A DNA stretch of 23,624 nucleotides from an uncultured Eubacteriales bacterium (lineage in GTDB: Bacteria > Bacillota > Clostridia > Oscillospirales > Oscillospiraceae), in the NCBI GenBank assembly GCA_900543625.1, contig UQSF01000024.1, positions 1 to 23,624 of the forward strand. The letters are read 5' to 3'. Under the pieces are notes generated by a model that was not told where the DNA came from, made no database searches, and saw only the letters and a list, made by a program, of their open reading frames with translations. Shown here one piece after another: positions 16,090 to 23,112 of this stretch (positions are counted from its first letter, which is position 1; each line of letters opens with the position of its first letter). A program made the translations under genes and the position numbers.

Positions 16090-16103
16090 CCGGATATATC
16101 CGG
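16090..16103. repeat. Perfect 14-bp palindrome in the miaB 5' leader
   Basis: CCGGATATATCCGG is a perfect palindrome lying 18 nt upstream of the miaB start and downstream of its predicted start site near 16121. It could be a protein-binding site or a short leader hairpin. No regulator is identifiable. Confidence 0.4.
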
Positions 16104-16127
16104 GTAAAATTTGAAGTGTGATAGAAT

Positions 16128-16156
16128 ATTGTAGCATTTCGCGGTGGAATTTTCAA
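16128..16156 (-). promoter_or_regulatory. miaB-mutS operon promoter
   Basis: On the minus strand TTGAAA (16151-16156), a 17-nt spacer and TACAAT (16128-16133) give a good sigma-A match about 55 nt before the miaB ATG. Confidence 0.7.
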
Positions 16157-16167
16157 TGCCAATCCTT

Positions 16168-16199
16168 TATAATATACGCGCGGGAAGCTCGCTTCCCGC
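16168..16199 (+). promoter_or_regulatory. mutL -10 element and 5' leader hairpin
   Basis: A perfect TATAAT (16168-16173) lies 52 nt before the mutL ATG; no convincing -35 is found at 16-18 nt. Directly at the expected transcript start, GCGGGAAG (16180-16187) and CTTCCCGC (16192-16199) form an 8-bp hairpin with a CTCG loop. Such a 5'-terminal hairpin may stabilise the mRNA. It leaves the AAAGGAGG ribosome site (16211-16218) free. Confidence 0.5.
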
Positions 16200-16225
16200 C
16201 GACTGTGCACAAAGGAGGGCAAACC

Positions 16226-18157
16226 ATGCCCGATATTCAAATTCTCTCTCCGCATCTTGCGGATCTGATCGCCGCGGGCGAGGTCGTCGAGCGGCCCGCC
16301 TCCGTGGTCAAGGAGCTGGTGGAAAACGCGTTCGACGCCGGGGCCCGCACCGTGACGGTGGAGCTGCGCGGCGGCGGCGCGACCTACCTGCGCGTGACCG
16401 ACGACGGCTGCGGCATGACGCCCGAGGACGCGGGCATCGCGTTTTTGCGCCACGCGACGAGCAAGCTGCACGATGCGCAGGGGCTCGAGGCCATCGGCAC
16501 GATGGGCTTTCGCGGCGAGGCACTGGCCGCCATCAGCGCCGTGTCGCACATCACGCTCACGACGCGGCGGCGCGGCGCGCCGGGCGGCACGCACATGACG
16601 CTCGACGCGGGCGAGATCCAGGACATGTACGAGACCGGCTGCCCCGAGGGCACGACGATGATCGTGCGCGACCTGTTTTACAACACGCCCGCCCGGCGCA
16701 AGTTTCTCAAGACCGACCGCGCGGAGGGCGCCGCCTGCGCCGCCGCCGCGCTGCGGTGTGCGCTCGGCCGTCCAGATGTGTCCGTGCGCTGCATCCGCGA
16801 CGGGGAGGAGCTGTTTTTCTCCCCCGGCGACAACAAGCTCGACAGCTGCGTGTACAGCCTGCTCGGGCGCGAGCTGGCAAAGACGCTTCTGCCCTGTGAG
16901 GGCGAGGTCGACGGCGTGCGCGTGCACGGCTTCATCTCCTCCCCCGCCGCCGGGCGCGGCAGCCGCGCGCAGCAGCATTTCTTCTGCAACGGCCGCTGGA
17001 TCAGATCCGCCGCGCTGCAGGCCGCGCTCGAGCAGGCCTACCGCAACACGCTGCTCGTGGGGCGGTTTCCCGCGTGCGTGCTGTATGTGGAGCTCAGCTG
17101 TGCGGCCGTGGACGTGAACGTCCACCCGGCAAAGACCGAGGTGAAATTCTCACACGAGCGTGCGGTGTTCGACGCCGTGTATTACGGCGCGCGTGCAGCG
17201 CTCGAGGCAGAGCGCGCCCCCGCAGCCGCAGCGCCGAAGCCGAGCGTGCCCAAGCCCGAGCCGGCATCCGCACCTGCGCCCAAGGCAGTCCCCTTCCCGC
17301 CCGCCGCGCCGAGCCGGAGCGTGCCTGCTGCGCCGGTATTTTCCGGCGCGCGCACCTATGCCCCCGCCGCCCCGGCGGAGGAGGCGCTCTCGTTCCGCTC
17401 GCCGACGGCATCGGCCTTTGCAGCGCCGTGCGTGACCCCGCCGCCGGTGTTCACACCGCCCGCACGCACAGCGCCGGCAGCGCAGCCCGTGCCGGAGCCG
17501 GTCGTGCAGGGCGTGCAGACCGCGCTTGAGCCCGAGCCCGCCGAGCAGGAGACCCCGTCGCCGCTCGCGCGCGCCGTGCCGCCGGAGACGCCGCCCGCCC
17601 GCCTGATCGGCGAGGCAATGCACACCTACATCCTCGTGGAAAAGGGCGATACGCTCATCCTCATCGACAAGCACGCGGCGCACGAGCGCATCAACTTTGA
17701 CCGCATGCGCCAGAACCCCGCTGACATCCCGTCGCAGACGCTGCTCGAGCCGCTGCCCTTTACGCCGGACGAAAGCGATGCCGACGTCCTGCAGCAGCAC
17801 GGCGGCACGCTCGCGGAGCTCGGCTTCACGCTTGAGCCGTTCGGCCGCAGCGACTACATCCTGCGCGGCGTGCCCGCCCAGATCGACGCGGGCGACGCGC
17901 TGCCCGCGCTCGAGGAGATCTGCGCGCAGCTGCGCCACGGCGCGCACACGGACGCGCAGGCCGTGCGCGACGAGGTGCTCAAGACCGTGGCGTGCAAGGC
18001 GGCCATCAAGGCCGGCTGGCAGACAGAGCCCGAGGAGCTGCTGCGTCTGGCGGACGCGGTGTGCGCGGGCGAGGTGAAATACTGCCCGCACGGACGCCCC
18101 GTCGCCGTGACGCTCACGCGCCGCGAGCTGGACAAGCTCTTTAAGCGCATCGTGTAA
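16226..18157 (+). CDS. mutL: DNA mismatch repair protein MutL (endonuclease type)
   Basis: MutL links mismatch recognition by MutS to strand incision and removal. The 643 residues have a GHKL ATPase N-terminus: LIAAGEVVERPASVVKELVE, the KELVENAFDAGA segment, DDGCGM, HATSK and GFRGEAL. A Pro/Ala-rich linker (about 333-455) follows, then the C-terminal dimerisation/nuclease domain. The nuclease motif is DKHAAHERINFD at 481-492, a variant of DQHAxxExxxxE with Lys for Gln and Asp for the last Glu. ACKAAIKAG (589 on) and CPHGRP (620-625) complete the metal site, so this is probably an incising MutL, as expected without MutH. The ATG at 16226 is set by AAAGGAGG 7 nt upstream and by the family N-terminus. 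It is transcribed divergently from miaB-mutS. Confidence 0.97.
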   Translation: MPDIQILSPHLADLIAAGEVVERPASVVKELVENAFDAGARTVTVELRGGGATYLRVTDDGCGMTPEDAGIAFLRHATSKLHDAQGLEAIGTMGFRGEALAAISAVSHITLTTRRRGAPGGTHMTLDAGEIQDMYETGCPEGTTMIVRDLFYNTPARRKFLKTDRAEGAACAAAALRCALGRPDVSVRCIRDGEELFFSPGDNKLDSCVYSLLGRELAKTLLPCEGEVDGVRVHGFISSPAAGRGSRAQQHFFCNGRWIRSAALQAALEQAYRNTLLVGRFPACVLYVELSCAAVDVNVHPAKTEVKFSHERAVFDAVYYGARAALEAERAPAAAAPKPSVPKPEPASAPAPKAVPFPPAAPSRSVPAAPVFSGARTYAPAAPAEEALSFRSPTASAFAAPCVTPPPVFTPPARTAPAAQPVPEPVVQGVQTALEPEPAEQETPSPLARAVPPETPPARLIGEAMHTYILVEKGDTLILIDKHAAHERINFDRMRQNPADIPSQTLLEPLPFTPDESDADVLQQHGGTLAELGFTLEPFGRSDYILRGVPAQIDAGDALPALEEICAQLRHGAHTDAQAVRDEVLKTVACKAAIKAGWQTEPEELLRLADAVCAGEVKYCPHGRPVAVTLTRRELDKLFKRIV

Positions 18158-18184
18158 AAACAGGGAGCGCGGCGCGCTCCCTGT
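18156..18184 (-). terminator. degV terminator
   Basis: An 11-bp stem, ACAGGGAGCGC (18160-18170) with 18174-18184, has a GGC loop and is followed on the minus strand by five T. On the plus strand no T-run follows. It clearly ends degV and only doubtfully ends mutL, whose TAA it touches. Confidence 0.8.
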
Positions 18185-18202
18185 CAGACTGCACAACTGT
18201 GT

Positions 18203-19045
18203 TTACTTGTGGTAGTACAAAATGCCCATGCAGCCGGGGCCGCAGTGGTTCGACACCGTGCAGCCGGCCTGCGTGTGGTACACTTCCTCAAACGGCTGGC
18301 ACGCGCGCACGACGCGCTCGAGCTCCTGCCAGGTGGCCTCGTCGATGCCGGAATCCGTGATGAAGATGCGGTGGCAGTCGATATCGTCGCGCCCCTTGAG
18401 CCGGTCCTCGATATACTGCACATAGCACTTTTCGAGCTTGCCGCGGTACTTGCGGCCGACGCCCATTTTCCCGTCCTTGACCTCGATGCACGGCTTGAGA
18501 TGCAGAAAATTGGCGCTCAGCGCCGCGAGTGACGAGCAGCGCCCGCCGCGCACGAGATAATCGAGCGTGTCGAGCACGAAGCTGACATCGAGCTTCTCAC
18601 GCTTTTTCTCCAGCGCCGCCGCGATGTCGGCCGCATCCATGCCCTGCGCGGCCATATCGGCCGCGTCGAGCACCAGATGACCGATGCCGGTCGAGAGGTT
18701 GCGCGCGTCCACGGGGTAGACATTCGTAAACTCCCGCGCCGCGATGCAGGCGTTCTGATAGCAGCCGGACATATCGCTCGAGATCGTGAAGTGGATCACG
18801 GCGTCATATTCGGCGCGCACCGCGCTGAAATATGCATAATAGTCCGACACGTTCACCGCCGCGGTCTGGCAGAGCTTGCCCGTGGCCTTCGCGTAGGCGT
18901 AGAGCTCCTCCGGATGCACGTCGATGCCGTCGCGCAGCGTCTCGTCGCCGCGCACGATGTACAGCGGCGTGATGCCGATGTTGTAGCGCGCGATCAGCTC
19001 CGGCGAAAGATCGCAGGTGCTGTCGGCAGAAATTTTGATCTTCAT
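18203..19045 (-). CDS. DegV family fatty-acid-binding protein
   Basis: The 280-residue cytoplasmic protein has the DegV fold. It begins MKIKISADSTCDLSPELIAR, with the strand-loop IxxDSTCDL that contacts the lipid head group. TISSDMSGCYQNA and the signature LDYLVRGGRCSS (with PCIEVKDGKM after it) follow. Family members bind fatty acids; the FakB members hand them to a kinase (FakA) for phosphorylation. Firmicutes carry several paralogues, and which role this one has cannot be told. The ATG at 19045 follows AAGGTGAA. An in-frame ATG 12 codons upstream lacks similarity. It lies antisense between mutL and miaA with its own promoter and terminator, as a single-gene unit. Confidence 0.93.
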   Translation of the reverse strand: MKIKISADSTCDLSPELIARYNIGITPLYIVRGDETLRDGIDVHPEELYAYAKATGKLCQTAAVNVSDYYAYFSAVRAEYDAVIHFTISSDMSGCYQNACIAAREFTNVYPVDARNLSTGIGHLVLDAADMAAQGMDAADIAAALEKKREKLDVSFVLDTLDYLVRGGRCSSLAALSANFLHLKPCIEVKDGKMGVGRKYRGKLEKCYVQYIEDRLKGRDDIDCHRIFITDSGIDEATWQELERVVRACQPFEEVYHTQAGCTVSNHCGPGCMGILYYHK

Positions 19046-19079
19046 GGGTTCACCTTCTTGAATACTGGGATATGGTCTC

Positions 19080-19107
19080 ATTTTAACACATTTCTAATAC
19101 TTTTCAA
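19080..19107 (-). promoter_or_regulatory. degV promoter
   Basis: On the minus strand TTGAAA (19102-19107), a 16-nt spacer and TAAAAT (19080-19085) lie 35 nt upstream of the degV ATG. The same AT-rich stretch must also hold the miaA promoter; a TAAAAT at 19108-19113 on the plus strand is the only candidate -10, without a good -35. Confidence 0.6.
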
Positions 19108-19150
19108 TAAAATCTTTCTGAATTCTCTCTTATGGAAAGGAGGCTGCCGG

Positions 19151-20095
19151 ATGCAGCCAAAACTGGTCGTCATTACCGGCCCGACCGCCTCGGGCAAGAC
19201 CGCGCTGGGCGTCATGCTCGCGCAGCGGCTCGGAGGCGAGGTCGTCTCGGCCGACTCGATGCAGATCTACCGCGGCATGGACATCGGCACGGCCAAGCCC
19301 ACGCCGGAGGAAATGCAGGGCGTGCCGCACCACATGATCGACATCGCCGACCCGACGGAGAACTACTCCGTCTCACGCTACGCGGCGGAAGCGACCGTCT
19401 GCGTGGACGATATCCTCGCGCGCGGAAAACTGCCGATCGTCGTCGGCGGGACGGGGCTTTACATCGACTCGCTTATCGCCGGGCGCACCTTTGCCGACGG
19501 CACGGCCGACACCGCGCTGCGGCAGGAGCTGAGCGAGCGCTACGACGAGATCGGCGGCGAGGGCCTGCTCGGTGAGTTGCGCAAGTTTGACCCCGAGCGC
19601 GCGGCAAAGCTCCACCCCGCGGACAAAAAGCGCATCGTGCGCGCGATGGAGGTCTACATCCTCACGGGCAAGACCATCACGCAGCACGACGCCGAGACCC
19701 GCGCCGTGCCGCCGCGCTACGACGCGGCGAAGATCGCGCTCACGTTCGCAGACCGGCAGGATCTCTATGCGCGCATCGACCGGCGCGTGGACATCATGAT
19801 GCAGCAGGGGCTGCTCGACGAGGTGCGCGCGCTGCTGGCCGCCGGCACCCCGGCCGACTGCACGGCCATGCAGGCCATCGGTTATAAGGAGGCCGTGGCC
19901 GCCGTGCGCGGCGAGGCGACGGCGCAGGAGGCTGCGGACGCCATCCGGCTCGCCTCGCGGCAGTACGCAAAGCGCCAGCTCACGTGGCTGCGGCGCGATG
20001 CGCAGCTGTTCTGGCTGCGGCACGAAAAAACGCCGGACATGGACCTGGCCTGCCGCCGTTCGACGCAATTCTTGGCCGGACGCGGTATAGAATAG
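19151..20095 (+). CDS. miaA: tRNA dimethylallyltransferase MiaA
   Basis: MiaA transfers a dimethylallyl group from DMAPP to N6 of A37 in tRNAs reading UNN codons, giving i6A37. The 314 residues contain the P-loop-like GPTASGKT (10-17), SADSMQIYRGMDIGTAK (33-49) with the general base D35, HHMID (60-64), VGGTGLYI, and KKRIVRAMEVYILTGK. The C-terminal segment AIGYKE and the YAKRQLTWLRR tail complete the family pattern. The ATG at 19151 has AAAGGAGG 7 nt upstream. The mutL-miaA-hfq order is preserved here, but degV is inserted on the opposite strand between mutL and miaA. hfq follows with its own promoter. Confidence 0.97.
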   Translation: MQPKLVVITGPTASGKTALGVMLAQRLGGEVVSADSMQIYRGMDIGTAKPTPEEMQGVPHHMIDIADPTENYSVSRYAAEATVCVDDILARGKLPIVVGGTGLYIDSLIAGRTFADGTADTALRQELSERYDEIGGEGLLGELRKFDPERAAKLHPADKKRIVRAMEVYILTGKTITQHDAETRAVPPRYDAAKIALTFADRQDLYARIDRRVDIMMQQGLLDEVRALLAAGTPADCTAMQAIGYKEAVAAVRGEATAQEAADAIRLASRQYAKRQLTWLRRDAQLFWLRHEKTPDMDLACRRSTQFLAGRGIE

Positions 20096-20153
20096 TGGCC
20101 TGTACAGATGCGGAGAAAACTGCCATTTTCGCCGGATTTGTATAAATTCACTA

Positions 20154-20182
20154 TTTCACGGAGCGGCAGTTTGTGCTATGAT
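20154..20182 (+). promoter_or_regulatory. hfq promoter
   Basis: TTTCAC (20154-20159), a 17-nt spacer and TATGAT (20177-20182) place a start near 20189, giving a very short leader of about 34 nt before the hfq ATG. The -35 is a weak match. Confidence 0.55.
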
Positions 20183-20196
20183 AAGTCGACATATGT

Positions 20197-20217
20197 CCGC
20201 TCCGGCAAAAGGAGCGG
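20197..20217 (+). promoter_or_regulatory. Hairpin sequestering the hfq ribosome-binding site
   Basis: CCGCTCC (20197-20203) pairs perfectly with GGAGCGG (20211-20217) around a GGCAAAA loop. The GGAG at 20211-20214 is the ribosome site of hfq, 8 nt before its ATG, so the stem would hide it. E. coli Hfq represses its own translation; whether this stem serves a similar purpose is inference. Confidence 0.55.
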
Positions 20218-20222
20218 CGATC

Positions 20223-20450
20223 ATGCAAAAGACACAGAATCTTCAGGACACATTCCTCAATTACATCCGGCGGGAGAAGATCCCCGTGACCCTGTTTCTC
20301 ATGAACGGGTTTCAGCTGCGCGGCATCGTGCGCAGCTTTGACAGCTTTGCCGTGCTCATCGAGGCCGACGGCCGCCAGCAGATGATTTACAAGCACGCGA
20401 TCTCGACGGTCGCCCCGGTGCGGGCGGTGACGCTCGAGCTGCAGGCTTGA
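20223..20450 (+). CDS. hfq: RNA chaperone Hfq
   Basis: This is a hexameric Sm-like RNA-binding protein. The 75 residues include Q8 and the Sm1 motif with FLMNGFQLRGIVRSFDSF (25-42). The Sm2 motif is YKHAIST (56-62), with K57 and H58 of the proximal RNA site. The rim patch reads IRREK (15-19), keeping two arginines of the Gram-negative RRER pattern. The C-terminus stops soon after Sm2, as in most Firmicutes, without the long tail seen in enterobacteria. The ATG at 20223 was chosen because GGAG is 8 nt upstream and the family begins with MQKxQNLQDxFLN; the frame is open further upstream. It sits in the classical position downstream of miaA. Confidence 0.97.
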   Translation: MQKTQNLQDTFLNYIRREKIPVTLFLMNGFQLRGIVRSFDSFAVLIEADGRQQMIYKHAISTVAPVRAVTLELQA

Positions 20451-20486
20451 TCTCCCCGCCGCCCCCCACCGGAAGGAGGGCAGGCT

Positions 20487-21686
20487 TTGAAGAAAACGAA
20501 TACCTTTACGAATATCGCCATGCTCGTGCTCTTCGCGGCCATGGCCGTGTATCTGGGCGTGTACCTGTTTCGCTCCACGCAGCAGTCGTATTCCACCGCA
20601 CCGGCAGTGCTCGTGACCGTCAGCGAGGGCGGACAGGCCAGCGGCATCGTCGTGCGCGAGGAGCAGATCATCGCCTCGGACAAGGAGTTTCTGTCCCTGT
20701 CCGTGGACGACGGCAAGCAGGTCGCGCGCGACGGCGAGATCGCCATCGGCGTCGACTCCAAGGCCGCGCTCGACAGCGCCAGCCGCGCACGCGAGCTCAA
20801 AAAGGAGATCGCCTACGTCTCGAGCCTGCTGTCACGCGCGGGCAGCGCCTCGGGCGCGTCCGAGCTTGACAGCAGCGTCCACAGCGCCATCCTGCAGCTC
20901 AACGCCGCCGTCTCCGCGGGCAGCGCGTCCGAGCTTGACGACATCTGCATGGATCTCAGCTCGCTGCTCTTCGGCGCCTCGACGGGCACCGTCTCGCAGA
21001 GCGATCTCGACGCGCTCAACGCCGAGCTGCACCAGCTGGAAAAGGCCGGCGTCGGCCGCGGCAGCATCACCGCACCGGCGGCGGGGCTGTTCACCTCCAC
21101 GGTGGACGGTTATGAGGCGCTGAGCCCGGCGGCGCTTGAAAACCTCACGCCAGACGGCGTGGCCGCGCTCGAGCACACGAGTCCCTCGACGCCCGCAAAC
21201 ACGATCGGCAAGCTCGTCACGGCGAAAAAGTGGTACTTCGCCGCCGTCATGAGCAAGGCCGACGCCGACCGTCTGAATCTGGGCGGCAGCGCCACGCTCG
21301 ACTTCCCGCAGCACTACAGCGGCACGGTCTCGGCCACCGTGTTCAGCAAGAGCGAACCGGACAGCAGCGGCGAGGTTGCGGTCGTGTTCGCGTGCAACAA
21401 TGCGCTGGCCGACACGCTGGCCATGCGCAAGGCCACGGCCGACGTCGTCTACAGTGAGCACACCGGTCTGCGCGTACCGCTCAAGGCCGTGCACATGGAC
21501 GACGACGGGCAGACCTTCGTCTACGTCGTCACGGCGGCGCAGCTGGAGAAAAAACCGATCGAGATCATCTACCAGACCGACAGCTACTGTCTCGTCGCCC
21601 AGAGCACGGACAGCAACGCCCTGCGCGCCGGCAACGACATCGTCGTCAGCGGCAAAGGTCTGTCCGACGGACAGGTCATAAAATAA
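20487..21686 (+). CDS. HlyD-like membrane-anchored protein
   Basis: The 399-residue protein has a short basic N-terminus (MKKTNTF) and one membrane helix at about 9-29, followed by an extracytoplasmic region. A lipoyl/barrel-sandwich half is suggested by GGQASGIVVREEQII and by SVDDGKQVARDGEIAIGV. A helical stretch (about 95-185) follows, and then the second half ITAPAAGLFTSTVDGYE. Beta-barrel-like segments complete the pattern of periplasmic-adaptor (HlyD/RND) proteins. No ABC or RND transporter gene is adjacent; the gene precedes yggS-sepF-divIVA, so a cell-envelope or division-related role is possible but unproven. The start is a TTG at 20487 with a strong GGAAGGAGGG just upstream; no in-frame ATG precedes the membrane helix. 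yggS begins 16 nt after the stop. Confidence 0.75.
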   Translation: MKKTNTFTNIAMLVLFAAMAVYLGVYLFRSTQQSYSTAPAVLVTVSEGGQASGIVVREEQIIASDKEFLSLSVDDGKQVARDGEIAIGVDSKAALDSASRARELKKEIAYVSSLLSRAGSASGASELDSSVHSAILQLNAAVSAGSASELDDICMDLSSLLFGASTGTVSQSDLDALNAELHQLEKAGVGRGSITAPAAGLFTSTVDGYEALSPAALENLTPDGVAALEHTSPSTPANTIGKLVTAKKWYFAAVMSKADADRLNLGGSATLDFPQHYSGTVSATVFSKSEPDSSGEVAVVFACNNALADTLAMRKATADVVYSEHTGLRVPLKAVHMDDDGQTFVYVVTAAQLEKKPIEIIYQTDSYCLVAQSTDSNALRAGNDIVVSGKGLSDGQVIK

Positions 21687-21702
21687 GGAGGCATCACCCA
21701 CT

Positions 21703-22407
21703 ATGAGCACCATTGCCGAAAACATCGCCGCCATCCGCGCGCGCATCGACGCCGCCGCCCGCCTTTCGGGGCGCACGGGCGCGGACATCACGCTTGTGGC
21801 AGCGACAAAGATGAACGACGCCGCGCGCGTGCGCGAGGCCGTCGCCGCCGGGATCGACGCCTGCGGCGAAAACCGCGTGCAGGAGATGACCGAAAAGCTC
21901 GCCGAGGGCGCCTACACCGGCGCACCGCTGCACTTCATCGGCCACCTGCAGACCAACAAGGTGCGGCAGGTCGTCGGCAAGGTCGATCTCATCCAGTCGG
22001 TGGACTCGCCGGAGCTGCTGGCCATGATCGAAAAGCGCGCCGCCATGCAGGACACCGTGCAGGATATCCTGCTGGAGGTGAACATCGGCGGTGAGGCCGC
22101 CAAGAGCGGCGTCGACCCCGACGCACTGCCGCAATTGCTGGAAACCGCCGCCGCCTGCGCGCACATCCGCGTGCGCGGATTGATGGCGATCCCGCCCGTG
22201 GCAGAAACTTCCGACGGAAATCATGCATATTTTACGAAAATGCACGAGCTTTTTGTTGACATCGGCAGAAAAAAATACGATAATGCTTCTATGGACTTTC
22301 TGTCCATGGGTATGAGCGGGGATTTTGAGGACGCCATTGCCGCCGGTGCGAACATGGTGCGCGTCGGCTCGTCGATCTTCGGCGCACGGGACTATTCCCG
22401 GCACTGA
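21703..22407 (+). CDS. yggS: YggS family pyridoxal-phosphate homeostasis protein
   Basis: This is a PLP-binding TIM-barrel protein (alanine-racemase fold, N-terminal domain only) that maintains vitamin B6 and amino acid balance. The 234 residues show the PLP lysine K36 in LVAATKM, the GENRVQE segment (usually GENYVQE), HFIGHLQTNKVR and LLEVNIGGEAAKSG. MGMSGDFEDAIAAGANMVRVGSSIFG supplies the phosphate site. The ATG at 21703 follows AAGGAGG. The gene lies between the HlyD-like gene and sepF, the standard Gram-positive context near division genes. There is no clear terminator before sepF. Confidence 0.96.
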   Translation: MSTIAENIAAIRARIDAAARLSGRTGADITLVAATKMNDAARVREAVAAGIDACGENRVQEMTEKLAEGAYTGAPLHFIGHLQTNKVRQVVGKVDLIQSVDSPELLAMIEKRAAMQDTVQDILLEVNIGGEAAKSGVDPDALPQLLETAAACAHIRVRGLMAIPPVAETSDGNHAYFTKMHELFVDIGRKKYDNASMDFLSMGMSGDFEDAIAAGANMVRVGSSIFGARDYSRH

Positions 22408-22434
22408 GCGCCGCGCCCGCTTTTTCAGACAGAG

Positions 22435-22456
22435 AACACAGCGGCAACACAGCGGC
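22435..22456 (+). repeat. Tandem 11-bp duplication upstream of sepF
   Basis: AACACAGCGGC occurs twice back to back (22435-22445 and 22446-22456) in the 75-nt gap between yggS and sepF, about 25 nt before the sepF ribosome site. It may be a recent slippage product or a paired binding site. Confidence 0.5.
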
Positions 22457-22482
22457 CGCCGGTAGATAAAGGGGGACCCTGC

Positions 22483-23043
22483 ATGGGCTTTTTGGATGAA
22501 CTGAAGAAAATGACGCGTCCGTACGATGACGACGACGAGTTTTTCGACGATGAGGATGAGGCGATCCCGGTCGCGGAAGCACCCGCGCCCGAGCGTCCCG
22601 CTCCGGCACGGCCGGCGCGCCGCACGGCGCCCGCCGCCAAGCAGAGCTCCTTCATCCGCGACGACCCGGTCTCCGAGCCGGTGAGAGAGCCCGAGCGCCC
22701 CGCGCCGGGCTACACCGCCCGCAGCGACAGCCGCGTGGCCGACAAGGTCGTCAACCTCAACAGCGGCGGCCAGCTCAAGGTCGTGCTCGTCGCGCCCAAG
22801 CAGTTTGAGCTCGCGGCCGAGATCGCCGACCATCTGCGCGATCGCCGCGCCGTGCTCATGAATCTGGAGCAGACGGACAAGAACATCGCCCGCCGCCTGA
22901 TCGACTTCCTGTCCGGCGTCGCCTACGCGCAGGACGGCAAGATCCGCCGTGTCGCCAGCGCGACGTATATCATCACGCCGTTCAACGTCGACCTCATGGG
23001 CGACCAGCTCGACGACATGGAGTCGGGCGAGTTTCACCTGTAA
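22483..23043 (+). CDS. sepF: Cell division protein SepF
   Basis: SepF bundles and membrane-tethers FtsZ at the division site. The 186 residues begin with an amphipathic membrane-binding helix, MGFLDELKKM. A very acidic stretch (DDDDEFFDDEDE) and a Pro/Ala/Arg-rich disordered linker lead up to about residue 85. The SepF domain follows (about 88-170: VVNLN, VVLVAPKQFELAAEIADHLR, a segment with RRAVLMNLEQTDKNIARRLI, and DFLSGVAYAQDGKIRRV). The C-terminus is acidic. The GTATATCATCACGCCG region encodes the conserved TYIITP. The ATG at 22483 follows AAAGGGGG, a slightly unusual ribosome site. It is transcribed with yggS and followed by divIVA 69 nt later. Confidence 0.95.
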   Translation: MGFLDELKKMTRPYDDDDEFFDDEDEAIPVAEAPAPERPAPARPARRTAPAAKQSSFIRDDPVSEPVREPERPAPGYTARSDSRVADKVVNLNSGGQLKVVLVAPKQFELAAEIADHLRDRRAVLMNLEQTDKNIARRLIDFLSGVAYAQDGKIRRVASATYIITPFNVDLMGDQLDDMESGEFHL

Positions 23044-23112
23044 CATTCGGGCATACTGTCCCTGACAGCCCCGCGAGTAGTATACCATTAGAAAGAATGG
23101 AGGCTTACCATC

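Noticed and set aside
16073..16225. A longer miaB or mutL N-terminus reading through the divergent gap.
   Set aside because: Promoter elements and strong ribosome sites occupy the gap, and the extensions have no family similarity.
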